Origin: Theocolax elegans
Taxonomy: Eukaryota > Arthropoda > Insecta > Hymenoptera > Cerocephalidae
NCBI GenBank assembly: GCA_026168455.1
Contig: CM047427.1
Location: 65,352,162 to 65,416,161 of the forward strand
DNA: 64,000 nt
Reading direction: 5' to 3'
Below are positions 1-13,171 of this stretch, in pieces (within the stretch, counting starts at the first letter, position 1; each line of letters starts with the position of its first letter). A program made the position numbers and the translations under genes. The notes under the pieces are model-generated. The model was not told the origin of the DNA. It made no database searches and saw only the letters and a list, made by a program, of their open reading frames with translations.

Positions 1-2387
1 CTTATATACTTTTGCGTGTCTTTTTCTTTTCACCATACCGCGCGAGTACACTGATTTTTTTCCCCTGGACCTTTTAAAATCTCCTGGGGATTATATACGA
101 TTGGTGTCGATGCTTCTTTTTATACTTCCTTTTTCTATAGATACACCGGAACCCGACTATAATGCGGGCTTTTCCTATCCTTTTTTTACTTCTCGCACGA
201 TTCAACGTGTCAATCTTCCGTTCAGTACGAACGTTGTGATGGGGTGACGCGAGAGAGTTATTTATTTGTTTGACTTGTCTCAATTGATGTATACCTACAA
301 ATTTTTGGGAATCAAAACATACAGTATATTTTAAGAATATTTTGAATCATATATATATGTATAATATACACATATGCAAGTATATACAGTATCAAAGAAT
401 GTGTTTACTTTGAGTCTTACGGTTTGATGTAACACATACACGCATTCCGATAAAACATTTACTGATAATTCATGTTTTAAAATATATGGTTTTGAGTGTC
501 TTATTTTAAAGCTATTCGTGTATTTAAGAAGACTAAACGCCAGAAGTTAAAGTAAAAAAGTAAACTTACATATATATTTATATATTCAATTATCGAATAT
601 ATATCGAATATATAGCAGCATCAGTATAAAAAAATAAGAGATTGTAATTTTCCACAATCCAATAATCCAATCATATAGTTATTTTAAACAATTATTTTAC
701 TTCTTTAAATTTTAATTATTTAAGATAATGAATTAATTGTTAATTATTATATTCTTATGCTCACTGTAGAAATTAACAATATGCTAATTTTTTCCCATAC
801 TTGGTATTGAAACGATTATTTTTAAATATTCGGCATCTACTTGCCGTTCATCTGGAATTCTTTAAATATTTTGAATGAAAGATTAAACAGGTCATTTTAG
901 TTTATCTCAAATTTCAAGAATTACCAGTAAAATTTCGAAATAGTACGCCTCACCTGCTCAAACAAAAACAAGAGCAAACAAAAGGAAGAAGGTTTTAAGA
1001 GATTAGTTTCCCGTCGATGGACTCTTTCGTATACCTCTCTTCTCCTCCATCCTCGTAACGGGCTGTTTCATTGTTTAGGCTTTACTCTCGTATGCTAAAA
1101 AATTCTTTAGCGCATACGGAAAGAAAAACGGCACGGAGAAAAAGTATGCCTCGCATTGTTTCTTCCTCGAACGAAAAGTTTCATTTTTCTTCGCGCCCAA
1201 GTTTTAAAGTGCGCCTCGCTCGTCGTTTTTAAATTTATAAAGCTCTTCGTGGTACTTGCATCTTCTGCGAGGCCTTAAATTCTTTCCAAACGTGCTTCAG
1301 CAACTCGTTTAATGAACAAAACGTTTATAAATACACACCGTTAACGATTTATTTGTGTGCCGATAACACTTCGACTATTTAATTTATTTTCGAACTAAAA
1401 TTTACTAGTGTGTAACTGTGAAATTAAAATTGATATAGGTAGATAGACAAAGTTGATCGATAGTCATCTTCCATTCATATCCCATTTTATCAAATAATTA
1501 CAATAAATGATTTATTTAAAAACGTCAAATAATTTTAAGTATTAAAGAAAAAGATAAAATGCGTGAAAGCACTACATTTAAAATAATACTTAAAAATTAT
1601 AGAACGAGTTTGACTTGACTCGTGATATTTTCAGATTGAACTAATTTTTAAAAACTTCTTTCAAGAATTTTTAAGTTTAAATATCTGACATTTAATTTAT
1701 AATTTAATATAATACTTTTATATTCCAAATGACATTAACTGTAGAATAATAGTAAATGTATGTTGCTCACTCTAGTTACTTTAATACAGATGTAAGTATC
1801 TTAGACAACAAGGGGAAGATTATTATTTTGAACTGAAAATACGATGTAATAAGAATCAATATAGATAATAATTTTATCTTATAAATTACATTCTTTAACA
1901 ATTCGTTAATTAGTAACAGTAATGAGAGAATAGTGTATATATTACTAGTAGCACAAATATGTTATCTCTCTCTTCAATATATTTCTGTACTTTATAAATA
2001 TGCAAAGTAAAAATATTTAATTGACTTATCACTGTTTAAAAAAATAATAATAAAGCACCATTAAAGGTAAGGGTATATAAAAGTAAATGGATTAGAATTC
2101 AGGTTGACTCGGGCAATAAAACGTTTAGTAGATCAAAGCAGTTGACTAATGTACAAGTTAATAAAGTTAGATAGCCGGTTCAATTAATTCGAAGGAAACT
2201 GTACTACAAACTGTACAATTGAGTCGAAGCACACCGCAGTCAAACAAGGGAACATTTACGACAGTGCTGTTATTGGACGCTAATTAATCGAGATTTATAG
2301 AATAATGTATAAAACCCCTTGAACAAAATTTCAATTGATAAATAGTATTAGTCATCGGGGAGAGCCCTCGAAAATTGTTAAACCCAC
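1..2387. other. AT-rich non-coding stretch
   Basis: I see no gene here. The sequence is AT-rich apart from a modestly GC-richer patch around 1000-1330, and the only open frame (74-283, minus) is short and low-complexity. A perfect 11-bp tandem duplication of TATCGAATATA lies at 591-612. Confidence 0.6.
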
Positions 2388-2600
2388 CGGGCACAATGGA
2401 CCAAGAGTGCACTCGAACAACTCGATTTTGCGACAACGCGCCGTCGCCGTTCGATTGATATCTTCGCGTTCCCGACTCACGCAAAAAGAATAGAATAAAG
2501 AGAGAGAGAGGGGGGGGGGCAGAGGAAGACGAGAAAGAGAACAAGACAGATGGAACCGAGTTTGAAAGATGCCGAGCGAGATTCAACCGGAGCCTTACAA
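2388..2600. other. CpG-rich patch with GA/poly-G tract
   Basis: This short GC-rich island contains several CpGs and a purine tract at 2499-2519, where alternating AG runs into nine consecutive G. The minus-strand open frame over it (2284-2586) owes its serine- and leucine-rich middle to that tract and is not credible as a protein. Confidence 0.5.
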
Positions 2601-5070
2601 GAAATCAGTCCCGCAAAACTTTGCAACTTTTAAATGGCTTTGCAAGTTCTTTTTTTGTTTCCTGGAGAAGAAGCTTTGCTAACGCCGTCGATTTTCGAAC
2701 TTGAGATTTTGATACATTTCGATGTTTTCAAACTTGAGCTCGATTAAGGTTTTACTCGTTTGGTACTGTTTTGTTCTTTTAATATTTCACTTTACTACAT
2801 TCATTATTTTTAAAAAGAAACCCGTTCTGTTTTTAAATATAGAGATATGACCGTTCAATTTAAGTAATGGGTAATTCCATTTCCGATTTCGTTGATTTTG
2901 TACGTTTAATAATAAGAAAGCTAAGAATATCGTAATTCGTTGAATATATGCAGTACATAATCAAAATATTTTTAATGTAATTATTGTAATGAATGTCACA
3001 CATTTTTATTATTTAATTTTTATAAATATTTTGATAATAAATATCGTTATAAAAATATGTAGATGAAAAATTCCAAAATATTACAAACGCTTATACATAA
3101 AACTTCAAATTCACTTTACATTCCACGTGATGTACTGTTAGATGCAAAAAATTTCTATAATATTTAAAATATTTAATAAATTACAAAACTTAATATATTA
3201 GATAGTTTTATAGTATCCACGCAGTTTAATCAACAACATAATTTTTATCGATAAATTATTAATCAACAGTAATTTTAAGATTTGAAAAAGCAAACATTTA
3301 AAAGTTTTCGTCCGATGAAAAATTTGGGTATTGTTCATTGAAATATATTAATAGAATATATGAAATGTATATACGATATGGACTTTAATCTCTTTAGGAA
3401 GCAATGAAAAAAATGTAATCAAGAAAGAGCAAACAGTGAAAATATGCATAGCGGCATTGAAATTAAAAATGCTATCAATATTCAAATGTTTTCTACTATG
3501 GAGGATAAGATTCGAAAGTATAAAAGACGAAGGACGCAGCACCATCTCTCTACATACATATATCGCTTTTCATCTAGCGTTGACGATGGAGCTTTATGCC
3601 AGTCACTCTCGCTACCGAAACTCGTCACTCTCTACATCTATTCCCCCTCTTTTTCTCTCTATACATATATATCTATAGTGCATCTACCTACCTACGCTCC
3701 CTTGATTCTCCCTTTTTACAACGTTTCCCTTTCCACTTTCTCATCTTTCTTTTTCTGCTTTTACATTTTCGTGCTCGCAACTTAAAACTAACTTGCCACT
3801 CGCTCAAGATTTTTTACACTTTTTTTCGTCCACACGTATAAAAAGAGGAAAGCTGTGCGTGCTTATTTTTTAATCGATCGAAAAACTACACTGTCCGTTT
3901 AAAATGATTAATAACACGATTGTTTATACCACGTGGTGATCTTTATTTGTTGAATCAGTTATTGTACAGTATATTACTTAACTTTTTTCTATTTTTATAA
4001 TGCCTATTCGTGCATTGAAATTTCAATTTCGTCTCTTTGTCTTTTTTTCGATTCATAATATCGCCGATGTTTATTCCGTCCGCTTTTTTAATTTCTACTT
4101 TTTCCATAGCTGTGAGTTTTTCTCTCTATCTTCATCCCAAAGTCTTTTATATCTGGCACTCATATTTTCGATTTTTTCTCATCAGTTCTCTGAACAATTC
4201 GCATCAAACAACGAAAGAGACGAAGAGATGGAAAAGAGAGATACATTGATAATGAAAATAAGAGAGGATGAGAAGGGGATGGTACAGGAAGTAGTCAGAA
4301 TCGTTAAATAGTAACGATTTCACGATGTTTTTTTTGTATGATATAAAAAACGTTACATGCATATGCAAATTGTATTATATTCTAATAGTATTTAGTTGAT
4401 AACTGTAAGAAAGAAAACTGTAAGAAAAGGAACTCGATAGTAAATTTTAATTTGGAAACTACAGTAGTACAATAAGTATGTAAATTAGTATTTGTTTAGA
4501 GTCACAAATTATATTACATTTTTTAATTTGTTTTAACAAAATGTTTTTGCATGAATTCAGCGTACAATAATAAAGAATTATTTAGATGCAAAACATAATT
4601 TAATGTCAATCACATGGCACTAAAGGCGTAATTTACGCAAAAAACATGCATACATTGGATAGCACGCAATTAAAAATCGAACGATTTAGCTAAATTATTG
4701 CTAAATAATAAAAAGGATATTCATTCTTAGTTACTAAATTTTTCTGTATTTTACATTTGAACAGTAGACAACGCAAGCAAAGGGTCCCATTGTTAAGGTT
4801 GTAAGAATAATAGTAAATAAATGATAAATTTATTGAAGTCAAGATGAATTAGACGTCAAAATAAATGAAAAAGTTAACCAGTGGCCTTTATGCAGATGCA
4901 ATATAAAAGACTGTACTGTGCCTACTCGAACGTCAGTGGGTAGTACGCAACAGAGACATTCGTATATAAAAGGGAGAGCAATACCGGAGTGGGATAAAAA
5001 TGAGAGTTTCCTATATAATACAAACCACCATGGTTTACCAAGCACTCAAAGCCCTTTCCGTCGACCTAAT
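2601..5070. other. AT-rich non-coding stretch with pyrimidine-rich zone
   Basis: No gene is seen. From about 3540 to 4240 the plus strand is unusually rich in CT and TTTC runs. That bias keeps several overlapping frames open (3436-3841 and 4000-4311) and yields Phe/Ser/Leu-rich translations in more than one frame, which is typical of noise. A 12-bp direct repeat AACTGTAAGAAA occurs at 4401 and 4416. Confidence 0.5.
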
Positions 5071-5083
5071 AGAGGCAGAGGAA

Positions 5084-5109
5084 GGGGGGGTCGGGGAAGG
5101 GGGGAGGGG
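5084..5109 (+). other. G-quadruplex-forming tract
   Basis: Four plus-strand G-runs of 7, 4, 6 and 4 bases are separated by loops of only 2, 2 and 1 bases (TC, AA, A). This satisfies the standard intramolecular G4 rule with very short loops, which favours a stable parallel quadruplex. It lies inside a GC-richer patch that continues to about 5450. No gene neighbour indicates a role. Confidence 0.75.
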
Positions 5110-5110
5110 T

Positions 5111-7985
5111 CAGCCGACAGTCGAATGCATGCAAGAGGCTTTTCTCACCCTCTGATGTTCTGGTGTATGGAAAGCGTTTGGGTGAATGGAATTCGGCTGG
5201 TCATAAGCGTACCCGTATATGCATCCGTCAAAAATTGAAGCTGCTGCTACTGCTGCCAAGACAAAATATTCTACTGTCATTTCCAATTTTCATCGTATAC
5301 GATAGAGACGTCGCGCAATTGTACATTTTTTTCTTAGCTGGGCGATCGTCGGATGCGGGTACGAGATGAGATTTTGATTGAAACAGGAACCAAGGTTTGA
5401 ATGTTTTATGCTTCTTACGTGAGTCATGTGTACCCAAGGATGCTTAAAGTCTTGGGGAAGACGACAGATTGGAAAGTCTTTTTTTTTTTATTTTACCAAG
5501 AGGGCCGAAATGACAAAAGCATTTAACTTTGACGTGAATTGATGGTTATTTATAAGGGTCGCTTACAGTTTAAGGATAAAACTTTTAAAGTATTTTCACA
5601 GTTAATAACGTTATATCGCACGAACCATGATGAATTACGTATAGTTATAGATGTGACATAAAAAGAAATGTATATGAAATCAATTTTTAAAAATAGCCGG
5701 GAGTTGCCGATTCGATCCCAATTCTTTGATATTCTTAATTTGAATAATCATTAAAGTATATTTAAAATGCGCTCCAAATAAAAATCGGTGAAAGGTAAAA
5801 TTTTTTAAAGAAAATAAATAATAAATGTTGCTGTAAAATGACTTTATTAAATTAGAATATTTGTCACTTATTCGTAATATGATTTGTAAATTTATAATTT
5901 ATCGCATCTTATTAAATGCATGGCTATTTAGATTGAAGAGTCAACTAGTGCAAGTCGAAAAGTCATGAGCATTGTATGTTGAAGCTTTTAAATTCATTAC
6001 AACAACGTCGGTCACGCGAATCTCGAATTAACGAGTACAAGTTTCTTATTTTTCTAGTTGACTGTTTACTGACTGAAAAATGCAAGGTAAGTGCATTAAA
6101 GTGCATAGATTAAAATCGGCTCTAGATGTTTTACAGGAGTTTCACTCGAGTTAAACAAATGCTGCAATATTTATTATACTTTTCTACAACGTGCTTCAAA
6201 TGCAGTAGTATACTGCCAAGAGAACGATTAAAATAATAAATTTCTAGATTTGTACGTGAATAAACTTAAATGACACGAGGTTATTGGTTTTAACATTTTT
6301 AAATGTTTAGTAATAATGAAGAGATAAAATTAAGTACGCATTGTTCAATCGTATGAAATTTTTTCGTCATAATTTTAATGAAGAAAGTTTTGAAATACCT
6401 ACTGCTTCATTAGCAATCACAATTCTACTATATATCAGGATACGATGAATATTACTGTTCGAGTTTAATGAATTGAACTTTAGTTTAAAATAGTTCATTA
6501 ATTACTTTGATTATTATATATAAATTGTATTTTACGGGAACTTTAGAATATTTTAGTTTATTTAAAAAATATATTTTTAGAGGAATCCATAATTATTTCA
6601 TAATATGTAAGCGTAAAAGTAACTTACGACTTAAGTTCATCACGATAAATCAAGTGTTGGGGAATTTTAAAAATTCATAATTACAACTAATGATCATTTG
6701 CTTTAATAATACATAAACATTCACCAAGATGCTTCTATAATTTAAAACGAAAACTTCTTAGCTGACAGTGTAATCAAGGAAAAATTGCAGGATAAAATAT
6801 CTCGAAAGAGAGTACAAACGAGAATAATGCGTCTGCGCGTGCATTTTCCACTTTTTTCAGAAACAACAAACCATCTTATACATTCCCGAAAAAATTAGGA
6901 TACCACAAGGGTATGTCCGCGGAACGTTAAAGAGGCTTCGCATATAGTCAAATGAGATTACATGATTCGTTTAATTAAAACACCTAAATGTGCCATCCCA
7001 TCTACAATATAATACATTCTCCATTAAATTCTAAGATTTTCAAATTTAATACAAAAACTCTAATTGAAATTTTTTACTTTTTAATAATTTATGATGATTA
7101 TGAGACTAGTGTGTTTATAGTAGGAAGATATATATCATTTTAAATATTTCACGAATATCAAACGTAAAACGAAATTTTTTGTCATAATATTTCATTAAGA
7201 ATTTTAAAAAAACTTGACTTTGAATTTATGTTCTGGTCTTTCAATTTCTATTTCAAATTTATTAAAATTTTTACTACTAGCAGTAATTTACTTCCAAAAC
7301 TAAACTTTTATAAATTTTTTCAAGTTTCATTAAAATTCAAATTTTTAAATTTACATGTTTTTACAATAAGTTTATTTGTAGTTTATTCTACTATTTATAG
7401 TGTACATGGATGTAGGATATGGAAGTAATTTAAAAAATTCTCTGTCCATGTAATAATCTAATTTGGAAATCAATGGAAGGAAATAACAATTATAATGTAT
7501 AATCTAGAATTTTCTAATACTATTATTATTTCATGTAGAAATAAAGTTTTTAATGTTAAAATAAATTTAAATAAGATTGGGTCAGAAAATTTTTTTGAGT
7601 ATAATCTGTATATATATATTATTTGTTCATGTAGGATCAGTGTGAGCTAGAAGTTATTTAAATATGCATCATTTAAAGTACTGTAATAAATGTGAAAAAT
7701 CTTGAAATGAATAGAAAAACCAATTTTAATTAAACTGGAGAGTAAGTCGATGGAATCCGCCTTAGCTCAACAATTCTTAGAACGAATCAGTATTGGATCA
7801 GGAAGAACATTGGTATCGTTGAAATGTAGGACGAAGAAATGAAAATCTATGAAGAGCACGAACATGAGTAATATGTATAGAGCACGGTAAGGGTATGTCC
7901 CTCCTTTTCAATTAGATTAACGCACGAACCAAGCGCCAGGCATCGAAAACACGTATTTATACTAGTTTCACTACGTAGGGTGAAA
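5111..7985. other. Non-coding stretch, GC-richer at its left end
   Basis: 5111-5450 is relatively GC-rich and holds overlapping open frames on both strands, none recognisable. From 5450 to 7730 the sequence is plain AT-rich DNA with no supportable feature. Around 7740-7985 the composition becomes more balanced. Confidence 0.5.
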
Positions 7986-8021
7986 CACGTGCGCACGTGC
8001 TAGAAAATGCGTCGCCACGTG
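7986..8021. promoter_or_regulatory. Cluster of three canonical E-boxes (CACGTG)
   Basis: CACGTG occurs at 7986-7991, 7994-7999 and 8016-8021. The first two are separated by two bases and form a palindromic pair. A fourth copy lies about 630 bases away, in the CGTGCACGTGG context near 8650. CACGTG is the known binding site for bHLH proteins such as CLOCK/CYCLE and Myc/Max. Three copies in 36 bases of otherwise AT-rich DNA is more than expected by chance. Whether the cluster acts as an enhancer is an inference. Confidence 0.4.
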
Positions 8022-9460
8022 TTTATTCCATCTCACTCTTTCTTTATTATTTTTCTTATCGGTTTACATTCCGACTCGGCGTAATCTTCTTTTTCCATTC
8101 CTTATTTTTCTTGGAATTTTCTCACTCGCTCATGAGAATATATATATATATATTATAAACTTTTTCAAATATATAAATATTTTACTTTAATTGTATGTAT
8201 ATGCTTCTCGTAAAGTTTTGAAATTATAAACATTTTGATTTTAAAATAGATTATATAGTATTTTATTGAAAAATATTTTTTTTATTAAAAACTATATTAT
8301 ATAATAAAATATATATTCAATGTATTATATTTTCATTTCATGTAGATATTATTTGCTTAAATAAGTTTTTAATATAATATTAGCCTTGTATTGTTAATTT
8401 ATGGTATTGTTCAAGTTTTTAAAAATATTATAATGGTAGCATGAATTGTCTTTAATGGATTTAAAAAGCAGAAGTTGATAAATTAAATTTATAGTTCTAA
8501 ATGAAAGTTCGAAACATCATCTACGAATTTTAATTGAAATTATTATTAAATTATTTATATATAGTAATGTATATACTATTTACATTGCTCGCAAAATGTA
8601 CAACCAATATTAAGATTATACAGCAAGACATAAAATATATTTCTCTCGTGCACGTGGCTCCTTCCCTACACCTGCTAGTAACGTACCGCGTTTTCCATCA
8701 TTGAAACAACTACCCTTATGTGTATATTTATATTTATATATTTAGAATGTAAATTATAATTTAATTATTTTTTACCCAAATTTGAACTATTGTAAATAGT
8801 AATATAATAATGGAATTTTCACTTTGTTAAAGTTCATCCACTTCATCTCAAGTACCTGAAATATTTCGATGCATACAGAAGCTAATTTAATAACTATTTT
8901 AACTTATTTGTTGTAAACAAATAATTATTGTGCTTTTCGTAAAATAAAGATCAAATACTCCTTACATTTCGTTTGAGCGATGAAATTTATATTACATAAT
9001 AATTAAAAATTAAAATTAAAGTTATCAAAATTAATTGTTTTATTACATTATATCCCTAACATTATTTTGAACGGCTTGCTGCTATTCTTATATGCATACA
9101 TCTTTACGTGAATGTACATAATTTTATATGTCTATTTTTAAATTTACATTCTATTAAATTACGTTTTCGATTCAATCTTTTACATAATTTACAGTTTATT
9201 AAATCTGTATATGTCGGTTGTATTTATAAAAGGAAATTAGCTATTTTTGTTCTTTCAATGAAAAAATTGCAAATTGCATATTAGTTTTAATCACTAAATG
9301 ATGCAAAGCTACCTGTTGATTAAGAGAAAATATGCATACCCTTATATTTAGCTTAAACAAAATCAATGCTTATGATAAATTGAATTTCAGACTCTACATC
9401 GAATAACATTTGAAGGATTTAACCGTTCACTCTACTAGAAACTTTACCAGTCTAGAATAG
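8022..9460. other. AT-rich non-coding stretch
   Basis: No gene is seen. An alternating AT microsatellite lies at about 8137-8153. The remainder is unstructured AT-rich sequence. Confidence 0.55.
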
Positions 9461-9499
9461 CAATTTATCATTTTATGGTGGTTTTTTATGATCAAAAAA
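9461..9499 (+). repeat. Near-direct repeat, copy 1
   Basis: A block reading TTATCATTTTATGGTG and then TTTTTATGATC recurs about 300 bases downstream at 9760-9797 with a G/C change and a small indel. Same-strand orientation argues against a simple terminal inverted repeat. It may be part of an old repetitive element of about 400 bases, but no family is recognised. Confidence 0.4.
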
Positions 9500-9759
9500 T
9501 GATTATGGAAATGATCATAAATTTACTATAAACTGACGATTTCATATGTTATACAAAAAGTTAACCTATTTTGAGTTATTTAAGATTCAAAATGGTGAAA
9601 AATTGAAGGAAGGAAAAAACTGTTTTTTAAACATGCATATAGCTCTGGTACAAATTAATATTTTGACTTAAAATGTTTTTTGCACATCCTGGAAGATATT
9701 TTTAGATTGTATCTAAAATTTGAGCCATTTTGAAATTTTGACGCATAGACTTGCATTAT

Positions 9760-9797
9760 ATAATTATCATTTTATCGTGATTTTATGATCTTAAAAC
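9760..9797 (+). repeat. Near-direct repeat, copy 2
   Basis: This is the partner of the block at 9461-9499. It reads TTATCATTTTATCGTG and then TTTTATGATC. The DNA between the copies has no open frame or other recognised motif. Confidence 0.4.
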
Positions 9798-11020
9798 CAG
9801 TTGAACGTGAAGTTTTTGACGAAGTTTATCATCATAATCCTCATAAAAAATTGCCGCTTTATCTTAAAGTTAGCTATATTATATGATCAAACAATTTTGA
9901 TAATCATTAATTATTTTTTTTTAAAGATTTTTATATACATATTGTGTTGTAACAATCAAAATTAACATGATTCCAGTTGTAGCACATATTGTACGAGATT
10001 TACAACAATATAAAGCTGAGCAAAGTTGCGGGAAAGATGGCGCTATTGTTCAATATGAAACTTAAAGATGCATGTGCGATTTTCGTTACAATTAGGAAAC
10101 ACGGCTTTGGGCCGAAACTATTTGTAAGTTTCAGAGAACGAGTTGGTTTAGAGTTTAAGTAATGAGAATTCGCAAGGTGGCACGAAACTTTTGTCTTATT
10201 GCAATGCAAAAGTAGAGGTTAATATTACGATGACGACAACTGTAATGATATAATCTTTTAGATATCTTTGTTTGTCAAAAGAAAATAGATTTTTTTGTAA
10301 AGTTATTTCTGACCATTTAAACTCAAATTAATTTATATTAAAGGAATGCTTTAGTTAGTCTTTAGTTCATAAGATATTGTCGAATTATTTTCTAACTATA
10401 ATAAAGATAAGATGAGTAAATTAGAATCAAAGTTAAAACTACCTCAAAATATTATTATAGAATTATTCGTTCATGCTTGAGTTGGTGTGCTTTAAAATAA
10501 TGATAATAGTTACTAAAAAGCTTGTTTGTCGTTTGATAATTTATTGTGTAATATGATGAATATCCCAAATCGTCAATTTTATATATTATATTTGATTAAT
10601 TATTGATTAGTTATATCATTAACAGTATATTTTCTTACAATTTTATGATTTAATTACATCTTAGAGTTTATTGATTAAATTATTTAATTTAACTGTATTA
10701 AATAAATTTAGAATTGTGTTGAAGTATGTGTTCTGTTAATATTTTGTAATAAATGAGGTAAATAGTAACGACAAAAATCATGGTTAATCATTGATTGGAA
10801 TTCCGAGTTTTGACGATATAAGTATAAGTAATACAAGTATTCTGTCGCATTATGTCCCGTATTAAATAGTGTATGTATACGTGACTATATAATTAAACAG
10901 AAGTTAGCACAAGAAAGAGGAAATTTAGTCTAGAATGCGTTCCATTTTTCGAGTATAAGACATTCTTATAAGGTCTCTCCAACTGAGCATCTTAACCGTC
11001 GCGGTGCATATGCGGAGACG
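9798..11020. other. AT-rich non-coding stretch
   Basis: No gene is seen. The sole open frame (10000-10209, minus) is 69 codons with no recognisable domain. Composition stays AT-rich until about 10960. Confidence 0.55.
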
Positions 11021-11640
11021 TGTACCTATGTGTGCGCGCGTGTATGTGTGTGTGTGTGTGTGTATGTATACATAGACAGAGAATAAGATTCCAAAAGTGC
11101 ACTCATATCCAGCGCTACATTCAGTCTCTCATTTTGCCTAGCGATGTTTTCGTGGGCGCCTTAAACGCCTAGGGTATCCCAAGCGCGCGAGAGAGAGAGA
11201 GAGAGAGAGCGAGAGTGAGCAACCGTACTTTCGCAGTCGTGGAAAACAATCCTATTATTGTACACATTGGAGCCCCGGGAAGCACTTAGCTCGGTGCAAC
11301 TGCCGGGATTACGCCAGGTCATGGAGCAGATGCACAAGTCGCAGAAGCGGAAGGGTATACCTAGAACTACCCTGCGCGTTCACTATTTCGCATACGTGTA
11401 TACCAGTGTGTACGTGTACGTATAACGTTGTTCTCCGGAAAATGGACTTTCTTTTAAGAAAATTTCTTGGGGCCAAATTCTCCAGAGCCGCGGAAAAAGA
11501 AAAAAATTGTGCACCGCGAGTGGAAATATTCCTACGAAACTTAGCCGAATTAAGGCTGCTTAAGGGGGGGATTAGCGGAGCCCGAGCATTTGGGTTACTC
11601 GGACGATTTAATTATCTGCAAACAACCTGAGCAAATGCTA
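11021..11640. other. CpG-rich island with TG and GA microsatellites
   Basis: The island contains an alternating purine-pyrimidine tract at 11031-11068 (GCGCG then TG repeats), a GA repeat at 11189-11210, and balanced CpG-containing sequence between and after them. A 74-codon frame at 11406-11630 ends in this island but matches nothing known and shows no splice context that would support it. Confidence 0.5.
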
Positions 11641-12300
11641 TAATATTTTAACGAATTATGTAACCACACCTACTTGCTGTTAGTTAACGTAGATGCTTTA
11701 TCACAACTGACATTTGTACATTCATAATTCAAAACCGTACGTAAGTGCTTTCAATTTTTACTCGCAACACGTAACAATATTCATATACCATATACTTGTG
11801 TACCATACACGCGTAAACAATTTAATATAGATTTCTCTCATCATCAATTCAAGTGTATAACTGTAATGTAGCCTAAACTGATTTATAAAACTGTATAATA
11901 TAATGTATTAATATAATAATATTATATTTTATAATAAAGTTATGATGATAAATAGATTTAGATGAAATATTATTAATTTTAAACTAACCTCCTAGCCAAG
12001 CTCACGGGGGTTACGATGGTTATTAGATCTATCCATAAATTCAAGATAATGCATGTATTTATATATTAATAATTAACGTGTGCATCAAAGTTCATTGTCT
12101 AATGTTAATTAGGTCCACACACGTCCACGTTGAATAACCACAGAGAAGAAAATGTTTCGAAAAGTATGTAACCAGTGACATTCGATTCCCAAAGGCACGA
12201 GATCATGCCCGTTAATACTTAGTATAGGTATATAATGAATCCATAATTCGAAAAGCTCTTCATTAGCATAGATTAATTGGCAAGCATAACCTCGAAGCTG
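11641..12300. other. AT-rich non-coding stretch
   Basis: No gene is seen. 11980-12020 is a short GC-richer segment within AT-rich DNA, with no recognised motif. Confidence 0.55.
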
Positions 12301-13105
12301 AAAGCATTAGCGCCCCGCGTTTACCAATCATGGTGCGTGAGAGAGAGGGAGAGAGAGAGAGAGAGAGAGAGAATGTAGGGAAAATCGGCTCTCAACGGCA
12401 AGTATAGAACCGACTCTCGAGCAGCACGTGGCGTTACGCGGTAGGTGGATGGAGGGGGCGTCGATTACCCGGGTGCCGAGGGTCTCGAGAGTCCTCGCAA
12501 ATTCTCGTCGTGCAAAATTCGCGTGTATATATATACATAGAGAGAGAGAGGGTGGGAAAATTCCTCGCGAGTGTCCGTCGCCGGGGCGCCTGCGCTATTT
12601 ACGAGAGAGCGTGCCAGTGTTATTCCGCGACCATTTGCAATTGTAATCCGTAAATTTTGGTAAACTGTAGTTAAGGGGACAGCTCTGGTCGAGGCGCATG
12701 TGCTACGGCTACGTGGTATACATATAGCACTTTCCGCTCCTTTCTCTCGAGCTTTTCCTACCTCCCTCTCGCTTCCTCTCACTCTTGGGTACGTCTCCTA
12801 AACTCCTTCTTAGAGTACTATTTCGAGCAACGCGTACCTGCTGCTCCTTCTGCTGCTGTTACTTGTAAGCTCTCGTGTCGTGCGTTCCTTGAGAAAAGGG
12901 GTAGAGGCTTCACTATCGCGATACCCTTTCGCTTTCTTGCTTCTTCCCCACGTGTCGTTCGTTTCCACGGATTTTCACACCGTACTCTCACCCCTATCAC
13001 GTCGTATAAATAGTTTAACATTGCGAAAAGGATTAAATTGTGTATACTCAATGTACTTCCTAGGTGACGCTTTACTTTTCAAAATTGCTACAGCCACTAC
13101 ATAAG
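12301..13105. other. CpG-rich island next to the copia insertion
   Basis: A GA repeat runs from 12339 to 12372 and another short one is at 12541-12551. Between them lies CpG-dense sequence with open frames on both strands (12428-12646 plus, 12465-12782 minus, 12818-13051 minus). Their overlap indicates GC-driven noise rather than genes. The island ends just before the target duplication of the retrotransposon. Confidence 0.5.
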
Positions 13106-13110
13106 AATTT
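13106..13110 (+). repeat. Target-site duplication (left), AATTT
   Basis: AATTT stands immediately left of the first LTR base (TGTTGAG). An identical AATTT stands immediately right of the last LTR base at 14504-14508. Five-base target duplications are normal for Ty1/copia integrases. Confidence 0.85.
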
Positions 13111-13171
13111 TGTTGAGAATGTAGAAATTATACACGAAAAATGTTCATCAATCAGCGCCCTTTGATTTGTG
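13111..13171 (+). repeat. Truncated 5' LTR head (61 bp)
   Basis: These 61 bases match the first 61 bases of the complete LTR at 14267 with three substitutions. The piece starts with the canonical TG. At 13171/13172 homology to the LTR stops abruptly and the inverted pro/gag block begins. LTR positions 62-131 are missing from this side of the element. Confidence 0.85.

Noticed and set aside
4918..5238. 106-codon ORF with an RGRGRGGRGRG segment resembling an RGG-box RNA-binding protein
   Set aside because: The Arg/Gly run is a direct translation of the G-quadruplex purine tract, and no other domain is present.
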